Positions 26,090-40,477 of a DNA stretch of 64,000 nt are shown here, piece after piece. The DNA comes from Varroa destructor. Its lineage: Eukaryota > Arthropoda > Arachnida > Mesostigmata > Varroidae. A program made the position numbers and the translations under genes. Below the pieces are notes generated by a model, which made no database searches, was not told where the DNA came from, and saw nothing but the letters and a program-made list of their open reading frames with translations. Location of the stretch: NCBI RefSeq assembly GCF_002443255.2, contig NW_019211455.1, forward strand, positions 30,280,444 to 30,344,443, in the 5' to 3' direction. Each line of letters opens with the position of its first letter. The stretch's first letter is position 1.

Positions 26090-26650
26090 CACAAGCCACA
26101 ATACGATACTCCTCCTGGAAGGTCTGTGACAGCAACACGGACGAGAGCATGACACTTGTGACGGTTTCCTTCGACCGTCAGGAAATGCTCACCGTGAGTT
26201 TATGCCGTCCGACTCTACGGTCACCAGGGAGTGGTCTCAAGCAGTTTCAAGAAGATTGCGCAAGCCTGTTTGATACTAGAAACTAGAAGTCTGGCACAAC
26301 TAGTCCTGAGTCCTCCATCATGGCAATGCATCTGCTTCACTACTTGTGCAGCAGTTTTCTAAAAAAACAAAAAAAAAACAGTATATGCGTTACTCCAACC
26401 ACCATACTCGTTGAACTTAGACCCATATACTTTTCCCTGTTCCCAGATTTAAAGAAAAATCTGAAAAAAAGCATCTCGACATGATAGAAGATTCGAAAAA
26501 AAATCGGCTGCCAAGCTGAGAGCTATTCCAATGATTGAATTTATAAACTGGTTTGGAAACTAGAAAAAGCGTGGCTTAAATATATTGTGTCTGGCGGAAA
26601 CCACTTTGGAGACCACAATTTGAATTGGGACAATTTAATTAATACTTATC
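26090..26650 (+). pseudogene. Decayed mariner-type (Tc1/mariner superfamily) transposase
   Basis: Reading across frames gives mariner transposase blocks in the family order. First comes LVTVSFD (catalytic first Asp at 26173-26175), then HREFMPSDSTVTREW with a LRKPV segment. VLHHGNASASLLVQQF follows at about 26310-26357, where the family has HHDN; here the second catalytic Asp reads Gly (26322-26324). PPYSLNLDPYTF is at about 26398-26433, where the position expected for the third Asp reads Thr. Near the end WKLEKAWLKYIVSGGNHFGD (26554-26613) matches the usual WxxRWxKCIxxxGDYFEGD tail. An A-rich insertion (26361-26380), stops and frame changes mark it as inactive. Terminal inverted repeats and a TA duplication were not located. 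Confidence 0.82.
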
Positions 26651-29600
26651 AAAACATCTGAAACATCCATGTTTTGTTCAATGTTATATTAACCAATTCC
26701 TACTTGTAATAAAGGGAATAAAATATTGTAGGTGGTTTTTTAGGTAAAATTTAAAAGAGCCGCTTTGAAAGATTTGGTTCAAGAGGCACTGAACTTTCTG
26801 AATTTTTTCTCCGGTCATGTTCTGGGGCTCTCAGTTTTTTTCTGGAATAAATACCCTTTCTTATATATGTGCATCACTAATCTAACCTCAAATATTAAGA
26901 ACGAGTTATCGAGTGTAGATTCTGCATGATATCGATCCGTAATTGCGTTAAACCGTTTTCTAAGGACAGTTTGTATCGCTTTTCAGATAACTGAAGGCAG
27001 AATCCAAACTTTTCAGAGTCAACATTAACGAAATCCTAACATTTGTGCACAATCGTTCATGGGATGAAATCCCTCAGTCCTAGTAGCCCCGCAATAAACA
27101 ACGGCGCTTGTAGCACCCAGTCCCTATATATTACGAAGAACTAAGTTATTAAATGTTACGAACAAATACTGTAATACTAAAAATAAAGCTAAAAACTTAA
27201 CTCATCGGAAAAATCTTAGTATGCTTGGTGGGCGAATTTGGAACCTCGTGTCTTTGACGGCCGTATAAATTTTCTAGTTCGTTCGTACAGTCAGTAATTT
27301 CTGCAGATTTTTCAAGTTTGCAATGCTTCATGGAATCCATCCCTGTATGTTTCGAAGTATAAAACGTGACAAAAAAATCACGTACAAAATATGCACAACA
27401 GACGTATTCACACAACGAAAAAAACACATGGATATAATAAAAAACTACCGCGGCTGTAGCAAAAGCGTGAGGCTCTCAAAGAGGTGAAAATATATCATTT
27501 CAGTTGCATAAATTATATTAAAAAATATGTTTTTCTTAATGACTGTGCGAATACGGCCCATTGGTTACAATTAGACAAGACAAACAGCTCCGAAGTCGTA
27601 TTTCTTATGTGTTTCTAGAAGCAATGTGCATACATAGAAGCAGTGATAAAGGAAAAGCATTAAACAGAAATAAAAGAAGAAGCGTTTTCTGGGACGACGG
27701 GCAATCCGCCATCTGTTTTACCTGTTTTTTTAAAGGTACGATTTAAATCTTGAAGCTGAGTCTATACTAATAATTCTTCGATGGTGACGTTTAAACTTAT
27801 GACTCAAACTAAATTTATTAAATGCGGGCGCTTAAATTTTGTTCTTTGAAAGAAAATGAATAACCGATTTTTTGCTAATTTTTCTTCAGTATCTTTTTAT
27901 CAAAACTTACGATGATAATGTAAGTCATCAACTATATTTTAATAAATATTTGAGCTATATCGCATGTTTTTTATTTAATTTATATGTTTTTTTTATATTT
28001 AATTTAAATATGTCTCAACCACAAGCGTTTCGCTCTGAGATCGTCCAATACGCCCGTTTTGCCAGAAGTGAGGCTAAAAAACTTCGGAAGAACTTCCGTT
28101 CGCGCTGGACACTGAGCGACTTACGACTGATATTTTTTCCTATGCGTTTTTCGTATGTTTCTTTTAAACGAGCATTTGTGAAAATTGGAACTGTGACAAG
28201 ATAAAATGTCGCATCCAACCTCGGCTGGTAAGCAATCTGTCCGAACACGATACGACCAGCATTCAGTAATCAGATTTGGTAGGCTATAAATGTAATCTTA
28301 AATATATACTTATAATTCCATATGGAAATTTAGCATTTGTTGGTACCGTTACCCCCGAGCTTTCACTGCTTGATGCGTTCATCAAGCCCAAAAAAAAGCG
28401 TTCTATTTTACATGTATGTAGCCTGAGGCTTAGGCTGCAACTGTTTCATAGGTAAAGCTATTAGTAACAGTCGAGTGTCTGAGTTACTGCTATGGACACG
28501 TGCATCGCTGCACGTTTATTCGTGGGATGAAAGCTATTTTCTGTGCGCTAGTTGACTTCAGTGCGTGAACTGTTGGGAAAGCTACAAAGCACTTGAGCCC
28601 GCGTGTATTACCACGATAACAGCGCCATTTCCTGTTGCTTGCATAAACGAGTCGGGTGTCCTTAAAAAACAGCACCGGCAAACAATCTCCGAAACCATAT
28701 GAGTCGTATTTTCAAGATCTTTTAGATCTAGAGAATAGCAGGCAGCAGCAATGTATCGACCTCACGGATAGCCATTTGCCAACCCTGACGCGTGAGCCGA
28801 GTCAAATTAACCCGCTGAATTGAACGAAACATGAAGGCCTGCTGTGGGGCATTTTGACCGAAGGCAGTCAACAACGAGATACGACATACTTTTGCGTTTC
28901 AGCCTGTGTCACCGAAACGATAATTTTTCCACGCAATTACACGTGACGAGACAACGTAGCTTAGAATAACCTGTACCACATGAATTCGTATCAGCGATAC
29001 GGAGGAGTCTGTAGTCAAATGGGTGATGGATGTGCGAACGAGCGCAGCTAGTATGAAAGACATCCCCTTATATAAAGGTTACAAGTTGCATTACCAGGTT
29101 ACATCAGGCCACTATATGTAAGTCAATAAGTATATACGAAATACTATGGTAGTCTATAGCGTTTCAACAGTCCTTCAAAAATAGAAGTCGCAAGCTTTCT
29201 GGCGGCTGCAACATTCTCCGCTAACAAATACTAAATGTAGTAAGCAACGCCATCTTGGCTGTTATCGTCACGTTAATAATCCAGTACCACAGTAACTACA
29301 GGAATACCTTTTCAATTGCCCTAGTATACCCATTTTGATAGCCTGTCATAATACTACGACATCAAACATCTACGTTCCTGTAACGGCTTTGAATACATCA
29401 GAAGGTTTACCAAATGGGCTAACCATGAGACGGTTTATCTACTATATAATGAATTCGTATAAAATTATTATGTAGCAATTCGACTCGTTTATAACGTAAA
29501 ATATATTGTAGCGGTTTAGGTGTAGCAATAAACATTTTAACAAACCAAATTTACAAAACAAAAATTACAAAAAGTATAACGTGTGTGCTTTCGCTCTCCA

Positions 29601-32600
29601 CCCTCGCTCCCCGGCCGCGTTGAAAACTTCTCTATGCGCTGTATCCTGCAACATCAACGAATACATGTTGTGTCTAGATCCCTTCAGCCAACGTAATAAG
29701 GATATACCGACAACGAAAGGGCTCAAAAATAGGATTATTCATTGCTTTGAACAAGTGGGAACGACCTAACCTAAGGACCTTACATTCAGACGATGAAAAG
29801 GCCGAATGGATTACGCTGAAGACAGCTGCTCTGCATAAAGAGTAAAATTGATCGCTTGTGTTTTAACCGATCAAGGAGACTCGTAGTGAGCAGAAACGTA
29901 GAGACTATATAGTCTATACGGCAATACAAATCCCGGTAAGCAAAATATTTTCTAACCGAACTTCGACAATGGTTTTCAAGTTTCCTTTTCAGGGTACATA
30001 TGAAACAATTTTTATTGTACACACTGAGCGGAAAATCGATAACCTGGCCGACTGAACTGAGGAGTTATTGGTGATAGATATTGAATCACATGTTACGCAA
30101 GACTAATAACCACCGTGTGACCCTTTCTTTCACGAACTTGGCTGATAGTAGACACTGCCACCACTGCAAAAAATTATTCACTAATGTCACAGACTTCCAT
30201 ATTATAGTACAAACGTCAATAGTGTGCACAGCGCTGACCCTTCCAGGTGTACTATGGACGGATTATCGGATCCTCACGCTCAAGTTCCAATCACAAGTTA
30301 TTTATCCTCAGATAAGATAAAAATATACATGCTTCTTTATACGATTGAAATTATTGTAAAAACGTATAATAGTAGTCGACATCATCGTGGTTAACGTCAA
30401 TCTCGCGCTTCCCTTGTACTTTTTTAAATATGAGACATGTTACTTGCACATAACCGTTTAAGCTATCATCGGACGAATTCTAATTTGCGAATCACTAGCA
30501 TCCGAAAATGATGATGGTGATTTGAAAATACCGAGTTGTGTCTTAGAGCTCAATGGCACAGATAGTTCGCCGTATTAACCTTGTATCCGGCGAAGGACAT
30601 GTTATCAGAAACACAGTGAACCGCTCGAAAATTCATCTCATGCAAGACCCCACGCGAAGATTATATGCATGAATAACGTGGCCTAATGCCTGAATAGCGA
30701 CGTGTTTAAAGTTGTGGTTGAAGCCTGCCGATTTTAAAGTTTACGACTATTAGGACTTTGATGTAAATTTCAACACCACGCCTGTTCACCTCAGTCAAAT
30801 GATAGGGTAAAAAGTGGACGATAGGCGCCGCATGAAACGTAAATAGAAAACAACGAAGTTGTTATTCGAATGAAGTACTTCTATCGAAAATGAACGAGTT
30901 ATGCTTGTGAATAGGTTACCTCGCATTCGATATTCAACTACCTAATGGTAATGTATAATTGTGTGAACACAGGGCAAGGCAATAACCGATTTCTGTAATA
31001 CTCATTACGAGTCTAGAAAATTGCTACTACAGATTCTTCGTTTTATCAACGGGAACCTCCAGATCTGTGAAACGCTCAGTTATTCAAACGGTCAGCTAAA
31101 TCCAGAAAGCATAAGGAAAAAAATTCGATAAACCATGTAGTGTTTTTAAATTGTGTTTGCTGTCATACATCGAACCCTGGCAATTGCGGCCCACGCACCT
31201 AGTTAGATTTTTCCTACTACGAGCACTCAAGATACGAATTTTGTCGAGGTTGATACCTCAGGCAAAGTTGTTCGAGGCTCACATATATGCGAATAGGTAA
31301 GAGCATGCGTGGAAAAAAGTTTTTCCAACTCGTCGAAAACGTTATTTTGGTGTAAAGCGATATGGCTGCGTGGTTAGAGCTCAGCATTGGTCTAGCCGGA
31401 GACCATTTAGAAATTTGCATTTTCGTCTGAAAGCAAAACACCGGACTTTTTCCCAGCGCTTCATCAGCTGCGCATCCTATGCAAGCTTCGAACAACGAAG
31501 GAAAGCAACGTATTTTAGCAGACGTCGTCTATCGTCTAGGCGAGAGTCTGCGGTACCCATTGAAGAGTGCAGCCTGTAACTCAGTGATGATATCCGTTTT
31601 TTTTTTTCAGGTCACACCTACGTTTAACTAAATACTTTTATAAACTCTTCATAATTTTGAAAGCAAGTCAAATCCAACGACGGTGTTCGCGCATATCTTC
31701 TAGTGAACTCGCATAGCATCGTGCAAATTTACATACTTGCTACTACATACTGGTTTGCTATGAGATGGATTATCGTGTCAATATCGGACACGTTAGGGAG
31801 TATTATTGAGAATAGGTACCGCCTAAATTTACTTCATAAATACTTGATTGCAGTAATCAAGTTCAGATGTTTTTGCAACAGCAAACTTGACAGCACAGGA
31901 ACATTCGTAGATTACAAAAAAACGAGCCTTAAATCCCAATACATTACACACAAATCGCCATAATGACGCGCCGGTCAGTATGAAATACGATGGAGTAAAC
32001 TAATTTTCTCAAACTTACAAACTCAAACAGGCTTAGCTAGCTTTTATTTTCAATCCAAGTGTGCACCGCTAGTATTTGACTTTCTGCCATCTCAATAATA
32101 ACTTGTTCCGCTACCGCAGACCAAAGACGTGTCGAGCGATAATTTCGGCATCATGTTGATATTTCGATAAAAGTTGACAATAACAATGGTAATCTGTAGC
32201 GGTCACATCTGGCGCACGACAAAGCCTGGAACTGTGACGTTTTTATCGCTGCCTGTGATTTTTGCGATGTAAAGTCGAAGGTTGTTAGAAAATACAAGTG
32301 CTTTACTTCTGTTTACTAATTTTAGTTGATTAATTCAGGAGTTTTTCGGTCACCGCCTCCAGTTGTTGACGATCCGCTTTAAGAAACGGGTCAGAACTCA
32401 TGATGACGTTATGGGTCACACGCCCATTTTCTGCACAAAGAATTTTCTACAGCCATAGATCTGCTTTACACTATGTCCTGCCCGTCCAGTTGCACCGATC
32501 ACTGATGCAATCGTTTGCGATTATCGTAGAAGATGTAATTTCCATCACAAGTCAGTGCAAAGATGGCTCCCTGTTATGACGTGAGAGCAAAGAAAAGCAG

Positions 32601-34043
32601 ATCTCCCTGTATCTGTTTTGAATCCTCGCTCAAATCATGCAGCATCCATTCGCCCGATTTTCGACCTTATTCATTTGACCGAAGTAAACATGTATGTGGT
32701 ATACTCACATACATCAAACCCAAATTCTAACACCTTGAGACGAAACGGCTTTTACAGCAGTTCTAAACTTTTAATTGCTCACCTTCACAAGGACTCTTTG
32801 ACAAGACCCATCTTTGATTTAATAATGTTCTTTCAGAATTATTTTAAACCAACGGCTCGCGGTGTTTCTAGCTGTAGAACCTTCACCAAAATCAAGGTTT
32901 ATATATACGAACCGTCCAAGAGGCTGTAGTCGTGAGATGGTGTTCATACCCGTAAATCAGTCAAGTTTTTTTTATTTTCTGTAATCTCGTACCAAACGTT
33001 TAGTGCATAAATTCTAGTAAGCGATATGTAATAGCTGAAAAATGGTTGAGCATTTCTGAAAAATATAGACGATATTTCTACATTGCTTAGCTGTTTAATT
33101 GTTCGGATAGCCTAATGTTTACCTCAAATCTTGAACGTAAAGGTCAGTTACCTACTGAGATAACGAAAGAACCTTAAGAGGGCAACTGCAATACAATGAC
33201 GGTTTAATCCTAAAGGAGGCTAATTGAAAGCTGAGATAGCTCATTTATGATAGTGGAACGTCTGAATCGGGTTAACTAAACAATCGCAGGATAACAACAC
33301 GGCAGTGACCTTGAAGTACCAAGGAAGCAATCTGTGTTGCAACAGGATGACAGGACAACTGTACCAAATAGAGAATACCGCTTTAGGCCAGGCAAATCTA
33401 AGCTCACTATACGTTGGATCCGAATAATAGCATAACAGTGTTGGCCCACCTAACGTGTGTCCTTGAGGAGTGTATTCTGTAGCCCAAGCAGGCAAAAGCA
33501 GCCAGATATTAGCAATAGTTATCCGATACCGATATGACATCTTGGGTAATTGGATAAAATTTTTCCTCCTCTTTTTTCATTATTGAATATTTATTTTAAG
33601 AATATAATAAATTCGGTAATATTTAGTCAGAAGAACTTGCTTACGTACGCTGTTTTTCCAGGTTTCTGGTAAACGTTGCATTTCTTATCGTCGTATTTGT
33701 AGTATATGGACCAGCCATCTTTTGACTTTTCCAGTGGTTTCGCAGATATGTGTCACTTAGAGTATTTACGGATTGCATTATTTGGACTCGATGAAAAATG
33801 ATTTGGAAAATTCTTTGGGCAGAGATAAAATTCTTACCTCTTTTCTGTATACACCGACTAAAAAATACGCTGCTAATGAACTTCAATAGAAATTACCTTT
33901 TCTTTGACTTATGCAACTATTGGGTTTTCCTTTTCACATAAGATTATCGCTCCGAAGCATGTTTTTCTAACGGTTGTACCGCAAGGCAACCTTATATTGC
34001 ACTGAAACGTACCAGAATGTTGTCTGAAACACCGTATTTAATT

Positions 34044-34060
34044 AAAAAAAAAAAAAAAAA
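34044..34060. repeat. 17-base A run
   Basis: Uninterrupted A tract followed by GAATAAAAAC. It could be a poly(A) relic on the plus strand, but no body sequence is recognisable upstream. Confidence 0.6.
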
Positions 34061-37000
34061 GAATAAAAACACTGATAGGAATATATAGCGCGGAACAGAT
34101 TCATGATAAAAACAATCGATGGGTTTTAGCTGCATTCTTCTTTGGATTGAGATCGAGCTGCGAAGGTTAATTTGCTCATCTTAGCTACGGTACAGAATAT
34201 TACTACAATATGTGTACATAAGAAGCATCTTGCGGTGATTCATGTGATAAGCCTATAAAGCTACCGATTAGCCTTAATATAGTCCTGCTATTGCAATACT
34301 GAGCTAATAAGCGGGAAAAAACGGAGTCCAAGGTTACGACGAATGTTGATAGTCGTTTAAGAATTTTTTTGGGCTAAGCTAAAATATCAATATTCAACCC
34401 TAAGTCATCAGTCCTACAGTCTTCACAAAAGTGGATATTAAGTAAGACACGCAAAGTATTCTTATGGCTATTTCTTAAACTGCCGAAGGAGTGTTGGAAG
34501 GATGAACACCATAAACTTCCGATAACTCTAAGTGTTGGGCGTAGGCGGCTAAAATGTCTATGAACGGCAAACTGAACGTGTTGAGTTTTTTTGGGCCTGT
34601 TTTACGATTTGTGGCTTTTGGGACATAAGACAAGGTCGTAACGCGCAATTTCGGTTGCGTGACCACGCATCCTATACGTGCGTCCCTCCAGTATTATAGG
34701 CCTGTTGGTGCGATTTTTTCCTCGACTAGAAGGCATGTTTTTCATCAAGCCCCTAACAACCTGACACATTGTTATGTCCCGCCCGTGGTTTTTTTTACCT
34801 ACAAGCTTATATCCTCTGTCTTATTTGTACCTAAGCCTTTAGCGGACCTCAGGTTACACTCTCCCTCTACTTGAATTTTAGCTTTCCTTCACATTAAGAG
34901 GACCGCACGTTAACACATTGGTGTTCATCACTAAGGAAATATCTTTTCGTATGAAAAATATCCGTATCAATGTTTTACGCGAATGTCTGTATAGAAGCAC
35001 GCATTTTAGGCAAAATTAATTTTCGACACCACTCCCGCTATTGCCTCAGCCATTGGCAACAACGTGCTCTTTCGGTTTCTGCCTTTTTACCATCGATCGG
35101 TGGGACACCGCCGAAAACGTAAATGAAAATTGACTTTAATATATAGAGGAATAAAAAAAGAACCAATTAATCTACAAGGCAGTATGAAATACGTATATTG
35201 ATTGTAGCACAACACTAGAACAAATACACACAAAGTGAAATAAATAAAAAACAGTCCACCTGAACTACCTTCCCAGTTTCCAGACTAATTGTATCTGCGC
35301 AGCTTAGATCTTATAGTGTCAGTCTACTTATTGGTGATTTTATGGCAGGATGACGCCTTAATTTTTCAGTAATTTATTTAATAATTACTATTGATAATAA
35401 TTAACTAAAATTAAAATGAAACTATCTGCCGACAGGGTAGGTCTTTATTTGGGCATAGGATATAATCGAGATCGCCCGATAGTCTGATCGCAATAATGGC
35501 ATTGTAATTGCACCGAATTTTCTTAGAAACAGCATAGTTTATAATTTATCAGTATATTCCATCATGATAAATATAGGTTAGATTTGCATGACATGTATTG
35601 TCGAGAACTTTACATGAGCCTGCTGGGTACGTGGCTTCCGTAGACTACCATTCGTAGGGAGTCCAGATGAGATTTGCAATAGATTGCGGCTTTTAAAGGC
35701 CACGAGGTTCGAGTATCAACTGGGACACGGGACACATGGGTTTTCAACATTACCAAAATACTAACATACACTCTTTTGATTTAGGACTCGTGTTGAAACT
35801 CCATCAAGATGGCAAAGTGCCTAGGACGGTTGTGTTTGTGTACTCTGAGGGAATGGGTCTTATCGAACCCAGACATTTCAGAACTCAGATCGCATTGTTA
35901 GCTTGTTCGATCCGAGATTTCAAGAGATCTACTATTGATATTCTAGCCAACGTAGAGATACATTATACGATGGAACTGTGCCGTTGCAACGGACACGTAA
36001 ATCCAATCAGTTGATAATAATGAAATCGCACCACGAAGGATTGTCGACTGTAAATAGAATCCACTTCTTTCCTTACGTATGTATTAAAACGGCTTTACCA
36101 TCACAACACGCACTCGTATATTACTAGTCAAATAGTAACACCGCCATAACGAGAACAACAACAACAGATTATTGTTTTCCTATTGTTTTTTTTTTTATTA
36201 TTGTCGTTCGCCTTTGCTGCGTGTGATACAGTGTGGCGGTTGTGTTTTTCAAATCATGCTTGACATTAAGCGATTCTATATAACTGCATTGTATCGTGTG
36301 GATAGATAGTTCGGGCGATAATGAGTACGACAAACTTCATCATTCACTTGATTTGCTTAGGCCTACAGCGAACCGAACAAAGGTTGAGACTATCAGACAT
36401 ATATAATTTTGTAGGCAAACACTTGAAGCATTACTCGTTATTTTACAGATATCATTCAAGGCTGTCTATAGAAATAGAGGCAATATATAAATGTAGTGGT
36501 TACTATGTGCCCTGAGTAGTATTACCCCCTACGCCGTACTGTTCTGGCCTAGCTGTTCTAACTTGCTGATCAATTTCAGTCAGATACTACTTTGATAAGC
36601 ACTCCCTATACGACACTGCCAAAACATGCATAAAATCAAGCATTGCTCCGAATCACAGCTGGTAGCCTCAGCGTTTCGAATGCGAACACCCTTACAGAAT
36701 GCGCCGCAATCGATCGAAGAGGACTACGTTAAAATGTCACAGTTGATAGGTTAGTTCAGTTTGAAAACAAGACACCAAGCATCGTTTAGGAAATGATCTG
36801 GCAAGCAATGCTGGGCAGAACCGCCATCAAAAAACGATACGAATCATACAATGGCGTCAAACGAAATAGGCAGAACAAGACCTACCGCTGTTTTTGAGTC
36901 TTTCGGCAAAAAATAGCTCTAAGGCATTCTATTGACGTCTCTGCAAACAATAATGGACAATACCTGTTGGCCTGATATCTGGAATATCTTCGTTAAGCAT

Positions 37001-37080
37001 GAGATCCATCAACTTAATGAATAGGCGGGTACGACAAAAGGCACATATCTGTTCTTGGTAGAATAGATCAGAGCAACCTG

Positions 37081-37096
37081 CACGAACCGGTTCGTG
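37081..37096. repeat. Perfect 16-bp palindrome CACGAACCGGTTCGTG
   Basis: The sequence is identical on both strands with no spacer. A dimeric protein could bind such a site, but it is isolated and no gene is close, so function is unknown. Confidence 0.6.
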
Positions 37097-40000
37097 TACG
37101 CGAATATCGTTACGACTTTGTTATTATGCGACATTAAAGCGTCCGCTCTCCAACAAAACCCGTTCTAGTCTGACAAATAGCCGATAGTATTTTCTAGCTA
37201 GCTTTTTAGTTTAGTTACATCCTGCTTCTCGCATACTGTAATACTATCCTATCGAGCTCCTATGAAACCAATAGAGGAAACTCAGTTTTTTTTTTATATC
37301 AATAACATAATTTACTTTGTACCATTTATTCGCCCATGTGTGTATTTAATAAATAAGGATGCTTCATCTGAAATCCTTCAGAGAACATTTGTTCTTTGTC
37401 CTAACATGTAATAGATTTTGCTTAGTTAGGGTGCCACATGAATAAGGTCACAGGCATTTTCACTCAGTACGTGTAAAGCCTTTGTAGCAACTGCATACAG
37501 CTTGCGTGCAAACTAGATTTAAAACATCACTGTTTTTTTGTACGATAAAGCCGAACTAACACACGATGACTCTAAAATACGATTCTCATTTGATGGTCAT
37601 TAACATTGTTTCCGCGGTCTACTTTTAGATAAGTACTTTCTTGGGCACGTAACACTTGTATTCAGTTGTAAATAAATAAATAAAATATAAATGTCGTCTC
37701 TTTCTCCGGCCATTATTATGCTATTAAGATTTCGCTTGCAACGACCGTCGTCTGACTGCTATTCAGCTAGGATTTTAGGTAGTAGCGATCAATATCTTGT
37801 TCTGAAAATCGTGTTTCGTTGACTGATGTCGCTTACCTACGGAAGCGGATCAAAGCTTTCCTCTCGCTTATCTCTCATTTTTCGTGATCTTTTAAAGATT
37901 AGAGTGACGCTTTCGCGTTGAGTTTTTGGTACACGACTTTACGAGCAGTGACATTGAGCTGTATGGGCTTGCAAATTCGCTAAGCTAAGCAATAAGTTAT
38001 TTTACCTGTCTATTCTCCGAGCTTATGATTTGAAATTTGCACCGTTGTTGATATAGCATGTCACCTTAAGATACATACTCGTATAAATATATGCCAAGAT
38101 GAAATGGTAGAAGGTTGATTTCTGGTTAAGAAAATGAATCACTCGTTTGTATGAACATCTGTGACCTCTTTTAAAGGGTCAGTACTTCAGCTACTTATTT
38201 GATTTTCTCCAGTAGTCTTACGTGAAGGAAGAACAGGCATTTTTTAGCTGCTTGGTTAACTACTTATGTAGGCGTATGTTGAAAACGGTCCCGGACGTAT
38301 ACGAGGCTTACTTGTATACGATCAAGCCGCGTTTTTCTGGCTTTTCTAGTATTAGTCCGCAATTGCTTAAGCCACGTCCAGAGTATGAAAATAAGTATAA
38401 GCTAGCTACCCCTGTCGCTTCTTTTGTAGTTCTCATAACGCATAAATTGCTGATCGTCCATATGTACAGTACTATAGCACTCCCCTTATGATACATGGAA
38501 ATACTCATTGTGGTGGTGCATGATGATTGTACTGTTAGGAGAATTATTCAGAAAATATCAAACACATATTATTTGGAGATAAACAATTATTTACTAGCTA
38601 TAATTTATCATTTATCTCCGAAAGCTTAAACATAACTAGGCAGCTCCACGAACTAGCAGAAGATGTCCAGGACATTCTCGCAGCCAACGTTAGCCCCGAT
38701 AAGCTTTCCTGACCGCCAGTTGTAGCAGTACGCCACTTATGATAATGCGCTTGGATTATCTTTAGTCCTAGAATAAAGAATGAGGTAATTATTCACGCTG
38801 CTTCATGAGGATCATTTTTCTCCTTCTGTCATGAAATAGGAACGAAATGGAAGGAGCATTGTGTTAGCTTCAAGGAACTTCATTAATCAAGGTTAACCGA
38901 TTTACCTTCTATGACCTACATTCCAAACGACTAAACCGCTGCTGGAAAAGTAAACGTATAGAGGAAGATTTAAGCTTACGTAGATAGCTACGGCAGCTTG
39001 TTTGCGGCTATCGAGCGACGCTGCATTGGCGACATTTCAATTATCGAAGACCGACATACGCCAAAACGCTGTTAGGTTCTAACTAACCGCATCAAACAAA
39101 TGGACCGGAGTATCGAGGATGTTACAGGCAAAAAAAATTAGACGCTACTTTCGTAATCCTAGGGAAATTTTACACAAATCAGATGTTATATAAAAAAAAT
39201 TGAAATCCTTTACTTTATGAAAACATAGAAATATTATATCACTCTTCAGATAAAGTTGTAAATGGCTGGACCCTTCTAGTCTAGTCATTTCTAAGCGTCT
39301 CTATTGATATAAAATTTGAAGGCTGCATCTCATATTCATGCCTAGGCCCTTGAAAATCAGTAATTTGGATTCCTTAGGCAACCAACATAGGTGCGGAGTT
39401 AACCATAATCGACACAGTTTGCTATCCCATACGACCAAACACACACGCGGATATCAAATGGACTTTGAAAAATCAAATGATTCTTTTAGAGATCCAACCA
39501 TCTACTCAACGAATAGATATATATTCTTATTATATATTTCCTGTAAGTAATCTTTCCGGCCAATTTTAGTTTTTGTTTCCATGATCTTGTTAAATAATGG
39601 AGAACTTATATAGCCTTAATCGATAGACATTGCAGTTAGGTGTGCCAGTATAGGATCTCAATCTCAAACAAACCTGCATCTACGTAGATGAGATTAAAAC
39701 AAACAAGATATTTTTTTTGTCGTCAAAGTGTCCTTGGCTTTTTTAAAAACTTGTTTGGCCAGCATTATCTATTGCAGCAAAAGCGTATCGGCCAGAAATT
39801 TAAATTTGTTCAGGTAAGCATTTTTCTATATTGAAAAAATACGGCGAGAACAATGGATAAAGACGCATGCTCTATGCTATACAGGCTCTATGCTCTTCTA
39901 ACAAAGTAGCTTCTTTACGGAAATGATCTGAAATAAATATGAACAAATGAATATTAGACTACCTTTAACTTTGGTGAGAAGTGGGCGAAGCATCCTCTGG

Positions 40001-40380
40001 AAGTTGATTGTACTGTTACACAATTCAGTTATAATAACCCCTACACTTTAGTCAGATACACATAGGCTGTTCAGCGAAACTGAACGTTAACACGAGACTC
40101 ATTTAGCAATAAACAATTTTAGTAAAATGCAAATACACCACTTTTGGTAGGTTCTACGCTAAGGAGGCGTCGTGGAAAATACGAACGTAACAGATTAAAG
40201 CTCACATTGTTCCCCATGGATTTTGATCAGCTACATATAACCGGATGACTAATCAGTGCCCGATCAATACTCTGAAATTTTCGATAACCCTTATTTATAG
40301 AGTGGAATTACTAGGATACTACAAGCAGATCTCTAAGATAGACGATTTTTTAATTACGCGCCATTAACAGACGAAAGGTG

Positions 40381-40477
40381 ATGGGCTATACTGCAGAATT
40401 TAGAAGAAAAGTAGTTTCGAAATATCGAAATCAACCCTCAACCGTCAAGTTTTTGTTATCCAAAACACACATAAATG
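40381..40477 (+). other. Candidate short first exon, unrecognised (possible transposase-like N-terminus)
   Basis: ATG at 40381 opens 32 codons up to a strong-looking GTAAGT donor (G at 40477, then GTAAGT). The peptide starts MGYTAEFRRKVVSKY, which faintly recalls the helix-turn-helix start of some transposases (Y-T-x-E-F-K pattern). I found no following exon with convincing similarity, so this is a pointer only. Confidence 0.18.

Noticed and set aside
31353..31400. tRNA or SINE head
   Set aside because: An A-box-like sequence is present but there is no B box at the right distance and no shared SINE body.
33241..33540. 99-codon minus-strand open frame with hydrophobic, Trp-rich translation
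   Set aside because: Begins with ATG, but no family match that I know, no splice context and length within chance for this region.
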